Source: Phallus indusiatus
Taxonomy: Eukaryota; Basidiomycota; Agaricomycetes; Phallales; Phallaceae
DNA length: 64,000 nucleotides
NCBI GenBank assembly: GCA_027605045.1
Contig: JAQFWX010000003.1
Location: 868,001-932,000 of the forward strand
Direction: 5' to 3'
Shown: positions 1-11,057 of the stretch, piece after piece
Numbering within the stretch: the stretch's first letter is position 1
How the letters are laid out: each line of letters opens with the position of its first letter
The notes under the pieces: generated by a model
Databases searched by the model: none
Told to the model about the DNA's origin: nothing
The model's input: the letters and a program-made list of their open reading frames with translations, nothing else
Translations under genes and position numbers: made by a program

Positions 1-671
1 AATATCCCTGACTCTGACCTTTGATGCTTCCACACGCTTCAAACGTCACCTGTCCCTTCACCTTCTCAAATCGTTCCAATGTCGCCTTTCGTTTTTGGTT
101 TTTTTTTGTAGTATATCAGCATTCATATTTCAAAAAATGTAATGTTCAATTCCAACCTACTTGATGGGTATACGTTCCCAGTGGTCCTAGAAACGCGACA
201 ACGGGGATAGAACTCATGATGGTACGCTGGAATGGAACTCCTGGTTTTCAAATAAAAAAAATATTAAAAATATCAACGCCTTGGAAACACCTTTTGGATT
301 TTCTCATTAAACTTCTACTTGTTATATATTCTCCTCCGTTTCAGTCTCCGCTTCTCCATCTGCTTCTATTTACGAACGCCGGCTCCACCTGGCGCCTCCG
401 ACTCGAGGAGTGTCTTCCCTCCTCCAAACAAATCCAACCTATTTATTGAAACAATGAACTCAATTCATTAAAGCTCTTTTTATAAATACCCAACATCGTA
501 TCTATAAATATATATATGTAGGGAATGGATTCTTTATTATCATCAAATTATATGACGGTACCAAATAGCACCCTGAATCCATTCTTTTTTTTGAGACGAT
601 CATCGGAATAGAGATCGAAATGAGTATACAAAAACAAAAAAACACACACATGCACACATTACAAAACTTTT
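1..671. other. Left-edge non-coding stretch
   Basis: No gene could be supported here. The right part (about 450-671) is AT-rich and is probably the 3' untranslated region of the SET/NAP gene that ends at 672 on the minus strand. Short open stretches exist on both strands in the first 150 bases, but none carries a recognisable motif, so a gene reaching in from the left can be neither shown nor excluded. Confidence 0.5.
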
Positions 672-1697
672 TCACGCGACTTTTTGTTTCTTTTTACGAG
701 GCTTTTCAAGATCAATCTCCTCTTCGTCGTCATCGTCTTCCTCTTCTTCGGACGACTCATCATCGTCCATTCCGTACACTCCCTTGAACCAATCGATCGC
801 ATCAGGGAACAACTCGTTGATAATGGTGCTGCCGATCTTTACAATAACAAAAAAACGCGCTTGAGCATTTTATATAAGCTTTAGAATGGACGCTCGCACT
901 GACCTCCAAGACATCATCAGCATGTTCAAAGAAATTGAAAAAGTTCCCGGCTCAACAGGTGCTGGACCATCTTCGTCGTCATCGTTTTCGTCATCCTCAG
1001 CGAGAACACGACTGTATAATTTTGTCAAGTTCTTGGAATCGTCTTTCCAGTTGATTTTGATGCTTTGAGGTGCTACATGCTGATCCCATTCGAACTCGAT
1101 CATGGCAGGAGTAATTCCATTCTCATCCGGAGTATTGTCCGGCACGGAAGGTGGAAGATATTTGAATTCTTTTTTTATGACGGCATCGCTGAAGTAAGGG
1201 TTTGATTTGAAATACTATTACAAAATGCGTTAATTTTTCTCTTTTTTAGTCTTGTTAGGGGAAAAAGAAGCTCATACGAATTCAATGGTACAACATCTGG
1301 GTTCGACGGGATCTCGAACAATCCAAACGTCTTCCAGGTATTTTATGGCATCTTGATCCATTTCATGTTGCAAGTACATTGATATTGTGTGCATGTTGAG
1401 TAGAGCTTTAGACCAAAATTCCGGAATAGTTTTTAAAACCTCTCGACGGCGTTCGAAATACGGTTGCATGACATTAATATGATTTTTCTCTATTGAAAAA
1501 AAAAACCAAACCCGCTCTTGTTAGACAACTATCCCTATAGGAGAGAATAAGAGAGACAAACCCATCAGTATGTCAAGTTTATGCTGTTGCTTGACTAAGT
1601 CGACTAATTTAAGGTTGTCTTCCTCGCTGATACCCAAGGTACCATTTTTGGCTTCATCGTGTCCTGGGGACGCGCGTTTTACACTGCTAGGAGACAT
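672..1697 (-). CDS. SET/NAP-family histone chaperone (nucleosome assembly protein)
   Basis: Histone-binding chaperone of the SET (TAF-I)/Vps75 branch of the NAP family, expected in nucleus and cytoplasm. Four exons: 1562-1697, 1278-1489, 904-1214 and 672-836. The first two encode the long dimerisation helix and the start of the NAP fold (MQPYFERRREVLKTIPEFW, then YLEDVWIVRD). Exon 3 holds the core strand KINWKDD and an acidic linker. The last exon ends in a D/E-rich tail followed by a basic KPRKKKQKVA end, as usual for SET. About 274 residues once the frame is repaired: the family motif FFNFFEH near 930-945 lies one base out of frame with the upstream part, implying a missing base at about 946-948. 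All intron borders are GT-AG. The start ATG gives MSPSSVKRASP. The family assignment is firm; the exact orthologue is not. Confidence 0.88.
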
Positions 1698-1947
1698 CGA
1701 ATTGTCAAGTAGGCAGGTGGAGAGGGGTTACAAAGAAAAACAATGCAGTCCAAAAAGTTTAGAACTCCGATATATTTCTCACACGCGCAAACAACAACAA
1801 TAATGACATAAGCGTTTCAGTCTAATAAGCGAAACGAAAGCGAAAACAGAAAAAATGATTTCCTGCTTTTCAGCTGTCAGAGACGATCAATTTGAAAACT
1901 GTATTTTATTATAGGTTAGAAAAAAAATGGGTAACGGAAGAAATGTT

Positions 1948-3087
1948 TTAGAGAGACGAACTATCTGAGCGAGCGTAGTGACCAACAACATCGAGATCGA
2001 ATTTTCCTCGTATTATGTCGTCCAGGTCGAGACTGGCAGTTAGAACGTCTTCTCCTTCCCAGAGAGGTCCCACTATAGCTTCGCCTAGAGGACTATAGAT
2101 GACGGAACCTCCTCCAATCATCACTCCCTGGGGGTCGCGCTTAGCATCACTTGCGATTGGGTGATCAGAGGGATAGTCCTTTTGCTGCGCGTATTGACAC
2201 GCTGAAAGAACGAAGCAGCGTCCTTCGAGAGCTATATGCGCCATGGTGTGCTGCCAAACCTAGAATTGTCGTTAAATAAATGAACAGTTAGTGTTTTTTG
2301 AATGAAAAGACAAACTGGTCTTGAATCAACTGTTGGTGCGCAGTACAATTGGGTTCCTTGTTGATAGTAATGAGTACGCACTGGGTAAATATTATAAATA
2401 ATTAAGTAAAGGGAGTGTGAATCGGTTTACATAGTGGCATATAATTTTCCCTGTTGATTTCGTTTAGTTGTGGTCATAGCATTTATATTAAAAATGATAC
2501 TTGCCAACAAATGGTAGCAGACAACTTGGCGTTACTTCGTTCTGAGCCTCGTCTTTGAAAGTCTCTTGAAGCACCGGAATAGTAGTCCCGTCTCCGAAAC
2601 CCCAGACGAGTCTTTCTGCTGCAGTAGGCATCAGCTTTCTGTGCTTTCCAACATATCCCTTCTGCGGATGAACAAAGATGATAGTGCAATAACACGTTCC
2701 TCCGTCTTTCTCTATTACACCAACGACGAGAAAGACTCCGAATTCACGCGACACAGCTTCGATGCGCGATACAGCTGGAGATGGGATTTCTATAGCAGAT
2801 GAATGGTACCTGAGGAATTCATCTCTTCCTTCTTGTGATCGACCACCAACGACTGTTCCAAATGTGGATTTGGCAGGGTATCCACCGATGCTATGTGGAA
2901 TGAAAATTAACTCATCTTTAAATATCATGATGTTCAGCACTTACAATGCTTCTGGGAAAACTGCCAATTGTGAGTTATCCCTCTCTTTCGCGAGTTTAGT
3001 CAATCGTTCCAATTTATCCAACGTGTCCGAAAGAGAATAGCTGGCCGTGCATGTTTGAACCACGGAACAGCGTATGATTTGAGGCAT
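1948..3087 (-). CDS. Nitrilase-superfamily hydrolase (fungal nitrilase type)
   Basis: Carbon-nitrogen hydrolase that cleaves nitriles to acid and ammonia, or hydrates cyanide; the substrate cannot be told from sequence. The Glu-Lys-Cys triad is visible: Glu in AVFPEAFIGGYP (split by an intron), Lys in HRKLMPT, Cys in TICWENYMP. Five exons: 2945-3087, 2505-2890, 2431-2450 (only 20 bases), 2316-2380 and 1948-2259. The second intron begins with GC (GCAAGT) and splits the Trp codon just after the catalytic Cys. Later exons give LYCAPTVDSRPVWQHTM and GHYARSD, both typical of fungal nitrilases. About 308 residues after one correction: exon 2 shifts frame by one base between DEAQNEV and KLSATICW, near 2528-2535. 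It faces importin alpha across a 277-base divergent spacer. Confidence 0.9.
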
Positions 3088-3364
3088 CCTATATACTTTA
3101 TGGATAATCTATTGTTTCTTCTTCAGAGAAAGTAGTATAAGCTTGGCTGCCTGGCGCCTGGCACTCATGGCGTGAAACCACGTGGTAACATCGTATCTGT
3201 GTGCGTGTGAGAAAACATTACGAGAATAGTTTGCGCTTGTGTAATTTTATGGGCGTTTGTGTTCCCCAGTATCCCTAAAGCACCCCTCTCTACCTTTACG
3301 ATTTTCGACGCGTTACCGCTTTGACCCAAGTTCTTTCTTTCTTTCACGAAACAACTCGTAAATC

Positions 3365-5317
3365 ATGGATTCTAGAAATATGGATCATCGAAGACAGAGT
3401 GAGTTCGTCAAATGATCTCGAACATCTCGGCCTATTTTTTCTAATCACGTTCTTACGATCTTTTCACGAAACTTTTTCTCGTATATGATATAAAAGCCTA
3501 CAAAAACAAAGGTATCTTTAAAGAAGACGATCTTCGCCGGCGCCGTGAAGAACAACAAGTCGAAATCAGAAGACAAAAACGTGAAGAGAACATTTCCAAG
3601 AGACGTAACCTTGTTCCTTCTCTAGGTGTCGATTCTGATGACGAAGGTGGCGGCTCTGCATGGGATCCGGAGGTAAGAACAGCGACTTACTGCGTATCGC
3701 GCATTCTGATACTGAATAATAAAATTTCAGGTTGCAGCTGCAATGGTTGAGGATGTTTTCTCTAACGATTCCGAACGTCAACTCGATGCCACCACCAAAT
3801 TCCGTAAACTCTTGTCAAAGGAAAAGAATCCACCGATTGACAAGGTCATCGAGTGCGGCGTCATTTCGCGATTCGTCGAGTTTCTCCGTGGAAGTCATTC
3901 GATGCTTCAGGTTAGTACACCCAAGTCTAGTTAATTTATTTATCTTTTCTCAAAACGCGACCCTATTATGATCGTTGTTGTCGTTGTTGTTCATATAGTT
4001 TGAGGCAGCATGGGCTCTGACTAATATCGCCTCCGGAACCGCAGAGCATACTCAAGTCGTCATTAAAGCAGGCGCCGTTTACGAGTTCATTAATCTCTTG
4101 ATGTCTCCCGTTCTAGACGTCCGCGAGCAAGCGGTTTGGGCTCTTGGTAATATTGCCGGCGACAGTCCTCAATGTCGTGATTATGTTCTTCAAGCTGGCG
4201 CTCTTCGTCCGTTAATCTCTCTTTTGAGCGAGAATCACAAGCTTAGCATGGTTCGCAATGCTACATGGACATTGAGCAACTTTTGTAGAGGTAAACAGCC
4301 TCAGCCCGATTGGGAGTTGGTATGTGTCTCTTGCCGCCGACGTTTACGTTTGTATTATATTAAACCAGACTAATTTTTTTTACTAGATCTCCCCCGCTCT
4401 TAGCGTTTTGACGAAATTGATATATTCAATGGACGATGAAGTTTTGATTGATGCGTGCTGGGCAATTTCTTATCTATCTGACGGTTCCAACGATAAGATT
4501 CAAGCCGTCATCCAATCGGGTGTATGCCGTCGGCTCGTTGATCTGTTGATGCATCCTTCGAGCTCGGTCCAAACACCTGCTCTTCGGTCGGTCGGAAATA
4601 TTGTGACAGGTGATGATCTCCAAACTCAGGTTATCATCGCCTCTGGAGCCCTCCCTGCATTGCTATCCATGTTGTCTTCTCCAAAGGAAGGTATTCGAAA
4701 GGAAGCTTGCTGGACCATCTCCAACATCACCGCCGGTTCACCTCAGCAGATTCAAGCCGTCATCGATGCGAACATTGTCCCACCTTTGATCAATATTCTC
4801 CAAAATGCTGATTTCAAGACTAAAAAAGAAGCCTGCTGGGCTATTTCAAATGCTACCTCTGGAGGACTTCAGGAGCCGTCTCAAATTCGTTATCTCGTTT
4901 CTCAGGGTTGCATCAAGCCTCTATGCGACCTCTTGACGATGATGGACAATAAAATTATTCAAGTCGCTTTGGACGGTCTAGACAATATTCTCAAAGTTGG
5001 CGAGTCGGATAAAGAAGCTGCTGGTCCCGGTGCAGTCAACCAATATGCTCTATATATAGAAGAAGCCGGTGGAATGAATCTTATCCACGGTCTGCAGCAA
5101 CATGATAATTTGGAGATTTATAAAAAAGCATTCAATATTATGGATAAATACTTCCCTGACGAGGAAGAAGACGCCGGTATCACCGAAGCTCAAGTTGATT
5201 CTGCGGGTAACTTTGCTGTGAGTGTTCATGCTAATTCGTCTGAAAGAGACCTTAATTTTTTTCTAGTTCCACAGCAATTTAGCCGCTCCTCAAGGCGGTT
5301 TCAGTTTCGGACAGTGA
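3365..5317 (+). CDS. SRP1: Importin subunit alpha (karyopherin alpha)
   Basis: Nuclear import adaptor that binds classical nuclear localisation signals and hands cargo to importin beta. Six exons: 3365-3398, 3512-3672, 3731-3910, 3999-4319, 4387-5217 and 5267-5317, summing to an intact 525-residue protein. Exon 2 carries the basic importin-beta-binding arm ([19 protein letters not shown]). Then come tandem armadillo repeats, with the cargo-groove signature WxxxN seen repeatedly ([50 protein letters not shown]). The C-terminus holds the conserved [10 protein letters not shown] and an acidic region, then a short FSFGQ end. No frame problem. Length and repeat content match fungal Srp1 closely. 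Confidence 0.97.
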
Positions 5318-5885
5318 TTACACCCCCCACCGTGTCTTTGTTATTTTTCGATTGAAATCCACATTCGTTGACATTTCGCGTAAAACATCTGGGCCGTGTT
5401 CACTTTTTCTCCGTTTGTCTTCGCATCTCTTTCTTCCATTTTCCATTTTCCATTATCTCGTTTTCGAATCCTTTTTTTTTTGGCCCGACATATCTCACCA
5501 TCCAGTCCTCGTCATTTTACCCCCCTCCCTCTCATGTACCTCGCGCTCAAAACGCATTTATCCGATCCAGTAATTCATACAATCACTAGCATTCTATCGC
5601 ATGAATTTTTGACTACTTTGATGGGTAGTTTATATGAAGTGTCAAAATGTTCAGTGCATTGCGCGGTGTGATTCTAACATTATTATTGAACTTGTGTCTA
5701 AAAAAATTGTATATATAAAGAACGGGGATGGACTGGGAAAAATAGGAAATTATTTTCTTGGAAGAATATCAATAACATTTTTTTTTGCCGTTCTGGGTTG
5801 GGGGACGGGTCCAGGTCCTTTTCGTCATTATGATTACGTAAACAACGCGCTGGTGCACGCGAATTGGACTCTCACTCAAGCTGTC
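5318..5885 (+). other. Spacer between importin alpha and RAP1
   Basis: About 570 bases without a supportable gene. The first part is pyrimidine-rich and should be the importin alpha 3' untranslated region. The last 100 bases are the RAP1 5' leader. A long open frame at 5634-5936 shows no protein family and runs into the RAP1 leader in a different frame, so it is not called. Confidence 0.6.
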
Positions 5886-7819
5886 ATGGTAAGCAGCATG
5901 CGTATCAAGTTCTTCGGTGATGACTTGACCCCATGAATGTAGGCGAACATATTCTATGATTCTGATAATCAGCTGCCCATCAAGTTCTTCTTGCAGAAGA
6001 ACCTCCCTCAGGAAGAACTCACTCAACTTGAACAGCTCATAGTCGTAAGTTCTTCTCAAAACTTGTTTTTTATATTGATTCTATTCTGATTCACTTTTGT
6101 CAAGGAAAATGGTGGTCGTGTGCAACCTAAAATTCCATTCCAAGGCTACATTTTAATCGACCCTGAAAGTCGGGAAGGACTTCGACTCAAAAGTGAGTGA
6201 TTTCCGCATTCTGCTTGAGGGAGTTATGTTTTATTGAAAGAATTTGCAATGGAGCTTGTTGGATGGGACCTGAAAACCCGCGTCGCTATTTCGTTCCATA
6301 TACTTTCGTCAGACAATGTATTGCAGCCAAGCGACTACTTCCACAGGTATTTAGGACGGAAAACGGAAGCAGTCGGAAACTTTATATTCATACATCCGTA
6401 ACTAACGAGGACGTTCGTCGTAGACTAACCGGTCGGATACAGGTAAACTAAACGCTCTGTTTCTCCTCCTCTGAAGGCCTTTGAGGTTGACTACTTGGAT
6501 AGCACTCAGGCGGCGAGCTTGTGGTCGCGAAAGACGATGCCGAAATTATAATAGCGGACGAACGTTGGGATGGGTTCGAAGCTCTTTCCATCTATCATGC
6601 CGACGAGCAGTCAAAAGCAGTGGAAGGCATTCCTTGGGTTAAGAGATCTGTTGGACTCGGGGAACTGCATTTTTCTGTGGTTAAGAAAAAGAACGTCGGC
6701 GGTCGAATAACAGGCTCCAAGTACACTTATTGCTTCGCCTATTTGTGAAACAGCACTGAAATTTAATTGTAATTAGACGAACGGAGTTTACAAGGGTAGA
6801 CGACAATCATTTAGCACGGTATATTGCTTCCAAACTCCCAAATCCTGAAATGAGAGGCAGGACCGGAAACAAACTCTACAAGGATTTATGTGACGCGGTT
6901 CGTCGACACTTTCTACAAGCTGTTGTGTTGTGCCTGTATGTTTAAACGCTTTTTTTTCAGTCAGAGACATATCCATGGGCATCCAGACACCCTTGGCAGT
7001 CGTGGCGTGAAAGATATCGAAACAATATTGATCGTTTTAATAACTTGATCGCCACTTTCATAGAATACGATTCAGATGCAGAGCAGCCTCGTACTACGAA
7101 ATGTGAATCTGAACCTGAACAAGCTCGAAAGAAAACTTCTTCGCCAGCAAAGGCCGGATCAAACAAGGAGTCATCTCCAAGAAAAGGTAGTGAAGCGCCA
7201 AAAGAAGAAGACGACAGCCAATGGCCTATCAAAGTCGGTACTTTAGGTCCCCCAACTTGGGCAAATACCGGTAAAAGACAACGATCTGTTGAAGAACAGG
7301 AGGCACCAGAAGGAAGCTCCAAACGGCCAAAAACAACGTAAGTTCGCCACTGCTGCGTGCACATCATAGCGTACGATGAGAAAAATAGTGAGACGGAAGC
7401 TACTCCCGACGACGCCTCCAATACCAGATCACCCAATGCTGAGGATCAAACACCTATCAGGTGAGTAATATCCCAGCTTTAATCCACAAGGCCTCAAACG
7501 TTGCTTTAGGAATGAATCTCAAGAAGGAAGACCCCATGACCGCAGGGGAACAACATTAAGCTCGGACACCGAGGATGATACGCAAATTCTAGGCCAGGAA
7601 ACGCAAGCATTTTTGGAAACAAATCGGTGGTTAGTTAATGAGGTTTTGACTTTTGAAAAGGATTTCAAGCCCGCGCTGGCGAAAATCGCGACACGGTACC
7701 ACTTTTTGCAAGACGAGGTTGAAAGAACGTTCGAAGAATTTGGACAAAACCTGCAAGCGACTGAGCAGCATTTTAAGGACATCAGGGAGTATATTGAACG
7801 TAAAAAGCTCACAAGATAA
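5886..7819 (+). CDS. RAP1: Rap1-type telomere protein (BRCT plus Myb)
   Basis: Telomere or shelterin protein, nuclear. The start ATG at 5886-5888 is followed at once by an intron, so coding exon 1 is only the initiator codon; the next exon gives ANIFYDSDNQLPIKFF. Order of domains: a BRCT domain (IKFFLQKN ... ENGGRVQPKIPFQGY ... YFVPYTFVRQCIAAKRL), a second BRCT-like segment (KLYIHTSV ... HSGGELVVAKDDAEIIIAD), a Rap1-type Myb fold (RTEFTRVDDNHLARYIASKL ... GRTGNKLYKDL ... HPWQSWRERY), a low-complexity acidic/basic linker, and a helical C-terminus ending at KKLTR. Nine or so exons. The intron near 6193-6254 has a weak acceptor and is the least certain border. It converges with CDK11, 26 bases away. 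Myb and BRCT together make the assignment strong; the Rap1 C-terminal domain is only suspected. Confidence 0.87.
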
Positions 7820-7845
7820 AGGATGTACTGCTTCGTCAATGACTA

Positions 7846-9334
7846 TTATTGTATGCTATCGAAATCGCTCAGTAATTTATAGTTAGCGGCACGTTGTGGT
7901 GCAGAAGGTGAATCGAAAGGTTTTCGTCTCCTACGGTTGTTTCAGTTATTGCTTGAAATACAATGAACGTAGATACATACTTTTCACCAGCAGCCAAAGA
8001 TGGGAAAGAAGTGAATAAATCGGGGTGTTTGGGTAACGGTGATTCGCTAAATTGACCAAAGATTATTTGCAATAGCTACAAGATCAAAAGAAAAATACAT
8101 ACAAAAAATATGGATGATTTAAAGCCTCTTCGGCGCTCAGACGTTGTTCTGGATCATACGCCAGCAACGAGGATAATAGGTCGACCCCGGCACTAGTGAT
8201 TATATGACCGAATTTTTGACGCAAACTCCGTACTTGCTGAGGAATGCTTATGGATGACGATAATGGAGGCTATGATAATCTGGCCAGTTTGTCGGGGTTG
8301 GAGGACCGAGCAGCTTGAAAATCATTGAAATCAATTCTAGTTCATTCTTCGCTTGAAATAGTGGTTCTTTGAGGAGTAGTTCGGCAAAGATGCATCCGAC
8401 AGACCACATGTCAATTGCTGTTGAATATTCTTTTGCCCCTAATAGGATTTCAGGAGCACTAAACCCTCAAATAAGAAATGAGGAGGGACAGGCTAATGCA
8501 GAGAGCTCACCGATACCAAAGCGTAACGACGAGCTGTGTCAAGCCGCCAACTCCTACTGGGTCTCCGAACCTTCTAGCCAAGCCAAAGTCTGCAACCTTG
8601 ATTGTTCCTCTGTTGTTCATTAGAAGGTTACTTGTTTTCAGATCTCGATGCAAAATCCAATTCTTGTGGCAATGAGCTACGGCAGATAAAAGCTGTGATA
8701 GTAGAGTTTTGATTTCGGATTGTAGGAAGGGTGAAGGCATAAGAGTCAGAAGGGTCTTGAGATCATGTTCTATGAAATCCATTACTATGAATATTCTATC
8801 AGTAAAAACAAATGGTGAGCAGACGAGCGAACTTGTTTATCAATTGCACTGACTGAGTGAGGGTATCGCCAACTACGACTTCCCTTATCCCAACAACGTT
8901 TTCATGGCGACAGGACATAAGAGCATTAATCTCTCTGAGAGATGTAATGGGAAATCCTTGTTTCTCCTCATCTAATTTGAGTTTCTTAAGAGCCACGATT
9001 TCGCCTGTCTGTTTGTCGCGAGCGCGGAATACCACACCGTACGAGCCTTCCTCGATTTGGTTCAGCTTTTCATAACAATACACAGATCTCGAAGGCAATA
9101 AAGGAGGGTGGGCTGTTCGAACAGGGACGAAAGTACTTCTGGTTGATGTGGCGCTCGACGTTTGTCGTACTGGAGAACGTCCTACTTCTGATCCCGAAGC
9201 CACGGTCAACCGAGAACGAGGAGTGGCGGTGATGCGACGTTGTTTCGCTGGAGGAGGTCTATCAATTTCATTTTGTTCAGTTTCGCTCGTCCATTTTGAT
9301 TTTTTCCAGAGGAGGAAGGTGGCGGAGAAGACAT
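7846..9334 (-). CDS. CDK11: CDK11/PITSLRE cyclin-dependent protein kinase
   Basis: Nuclear serine/threonine kinase of the CDK11 (CDC2L) group, linked to RNA polymerase II transcription and splicing. It contains the name-giving PITSLRE helix ([12 protein letters not shown]). Also visible: the Gly-rich loop ([13 protein letters not shown]), the ATP lysine (VALKKL), catalytic loop [16 protein letters not shown], and TLWYR continuing across an intron into APEILLG. The end ([11 protein letters not shown]) is the usual CDK11 C-terminal extension. A one-base frame break lies near 8265-8267 between PDYHSL and [12 protein letters not shown]. The start is uncertain: [10 protein letters not shown] at 9334 becomes contiguous with the kinase frame only if the A-run at 9300-9305 has lost one base; a longer in-frame start at 9383 is less natural. 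Divergent from RPB8. Confidence 0.88.
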
Positions 9335-9426
9335 GTATATACCACGATGATGCGGTGTTTTGCTGCTTTGCAGATTGCCGCATACGCGATTACATAAGCG
9401 ACTTTTCGCGAAGACGAACGACGACA

Positions 9427-10085
9427 ATGACCAGTGGACCGTCGAATGTGCTGTTTGATGACTTGTTTACCATCGATGACATTGATAAAGAAGGAAGAAA
9501 TTTGACAGAGGCGAGTTTTTTTTGCTGAAGCAGATTGTGCATCCACTGATCTGGGTGCAGTTTCCCGCTTATATGCCCGATCATCCAACTTTGACATGGG
9601 CCTGACGCTCGATTACAACTTGGAATTGTATCCTTTGAAGCCAGAAGAAAAATTCTCTCTTGTACTTGCGTCGTCTCTTGGACGGGGCGGTACGGGAGGC
9701 GGTGTTGATGGGAATGAGGACGACAAGGATCGAGATGTGTGGCGACCCGATGGTAAGGGAAAGCGTGGACTAGAAGAAGACTACGAGTATGTGATGTATG
9801 GAAAGGTTCGGTGCATTTCCATCTACTTAATTTATCACCTATTATTATTATCATTACGCGTGCTCTATTCAAACGATTATCATTGTGTAGGTGTACAAGT
9901 TCGATGGCGACACTGGTGATATAGTGTAAGGAGAATTCCCAGTCTCTAGTCATTACCTGTCCTAAACTTCCTCAAGAACGGTCTATGCCTCATTTGGCGG
10001 TCTACTGATGTCTCTGACGGGGTCGCATCGCCATCTACAGAATATTGTCCTGGGCGATCCTATATATTTACTAATGAGAAGATAA
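9427..10085 (+). CDS. RPB8: RNA polymerase I/II/III subunit RPABC3 (Rpb8)
   Basis: Shared subunit of all three nuclear RNA polymerases. It starts with the conserved NVLFDDLFTIDDIDKEG and continues RLYARSSNFDMGLTLDYN, LVLASSL, YVMYGKVYKFDGDTGDIV and YASFGGLLMSLTGSHRHLQ, ending LLMRR. These are hallmarks of Rpb8 and the size (about 150 residues) fits. Four exons. The first intron is awkward: a GTTTTT donor at about 9515 gives an in-frame join (TEA|ISRLYA), while the nearby GCGAGT donor would give the family-like TEVSRL only if one base is missing at the acceptor. The later introns are normal. It converges with JAC1 after 71 bases and shares a short promoter with CDK11. Confidence 0.92.
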
Positions 10086-10156
10086 TGGATGGCTGGCCTG
10101 CCAAGTGGAAGAAAGCGGGAGGGGCGGATTGATGGCGAACAACGAAAAAAAACAGG

Positions 10157-10976
10157 CTAATATTGATGTAGTCTTTCTTCAGCTGCTTTGTCGATGCCAA
10201 GAAGGTATTTTAGTTTGACAGTCGCTGCTTTGGTGGCCTGCCAATGTTTGTCTTTGATTAATCGAGAGACTTGATTGATAGTGTGATTGATTTTTTCTGT
10301 GTAGAAAAAAATTGGGAAAAAGAGACCTTTTGTATAATATAGAAAGAATGCCTTGCCTTTATTTTGTGTTCGCAGTCGGATCACTGTCTCGTTGTCTGAA
10401 GCATCTTCGATTTCTTGACGAATGTCCATAACTTCCATGATAAATTCTGGATCTTCCAGGGTGTCAGATTCGTCTTCGTGAATACCTTGTGTTGCAAGGA
10501 TGTATTCGGCTCTCAACAAGGGGGACAATAGTGTTTGGTAAGCTTTGTTGAGTTGAGACGACTGCTCCGCGGCCATAGAGAACGCTTTCTTTGATTAGAT
10601 GTTCGTCAGAAAACAAACATGGTTATATGTATGAATTTCGATATGTCCTTACCTCTCCTCTTTGCGACCAAATGTCTGGATGGCATACTTGCTGTGCTTG
10701 AAGATAGCGCCTCTTCAACTCTGTGGGGTCTATTTCATACGGATTAGAAGAATCTATACCAGGGAAATTGAAATATTGGAAGTATGACATGGAGGGTGGC
10801 ACAGGCGATATGTGCTGACACCGGGGACATGTCGGGAGTGCTGTCGGGAGCGGCGACGAACACGATGGACATGCTCTGCTCGGCGTCTGGAAGAAACGAG
10901 TGTAGGCACGTTCCGCCAGCCTCGCCTGCGAGTGAATCGGACGAGTTCGTCGTAGAAGCATCGACAATGAGGCCAT
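10157..10976 (-). CDS. JAC1: Mitochondrial iron-sulfur co-chaperone (HscB/Jac1)
   Basis: J-domain co-chaperone that recruits Hsp70 (Ssq1) to the Isu scaffold and helps transfer Fe-S clusters in the mitochondrial matrix. The N-terminus (MASLSMLLRRTRPIHSQARL) is a likely mitochondrial presequence. It is followed by a four-cysteine element (CPSC ... CPRC) as in human HSCB, the J-domain with HPD (QVCHPDIW), and the HscB C-terminal three-helix part (LLSPLLRAEYIL ... YLLGIDKAAEERL). Three exons. The second intron (10297-10356) has a GC donor and is exactly 60 bases with no stop, so its retention would leave the frame open. The ATG at 10976 was chosen because it begins the presequence; an upstream in-frame codon exists. 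It is divergent from HSP104 across 200 bases. Confidence 0.93.
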
Positions 10977-11057
10977 GGAGGAAAACGCGTCGGACTCGCT
11001 TGCCTGTCGGAGATGACGTCCTGCTGTTTCCTTTTCCGGCTCGAACCGGCGCACACC

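Noticed and set aside
1..150. Open frames on both strands that could belong to a gene reaching in from the left
   Set aside because: Too short and without recognisable residues to support either.
216..449. Open frame of 77 codons near the left edge
   Set aside because: No motif, hydrophobic then mixed composition, no clear start context; likely chance.
5634..5936. 100-codon open frame overlapping the RAP1 leader
   Set aside because: It shares no family and its right end is explained by the RAP1 first intron in another frame.
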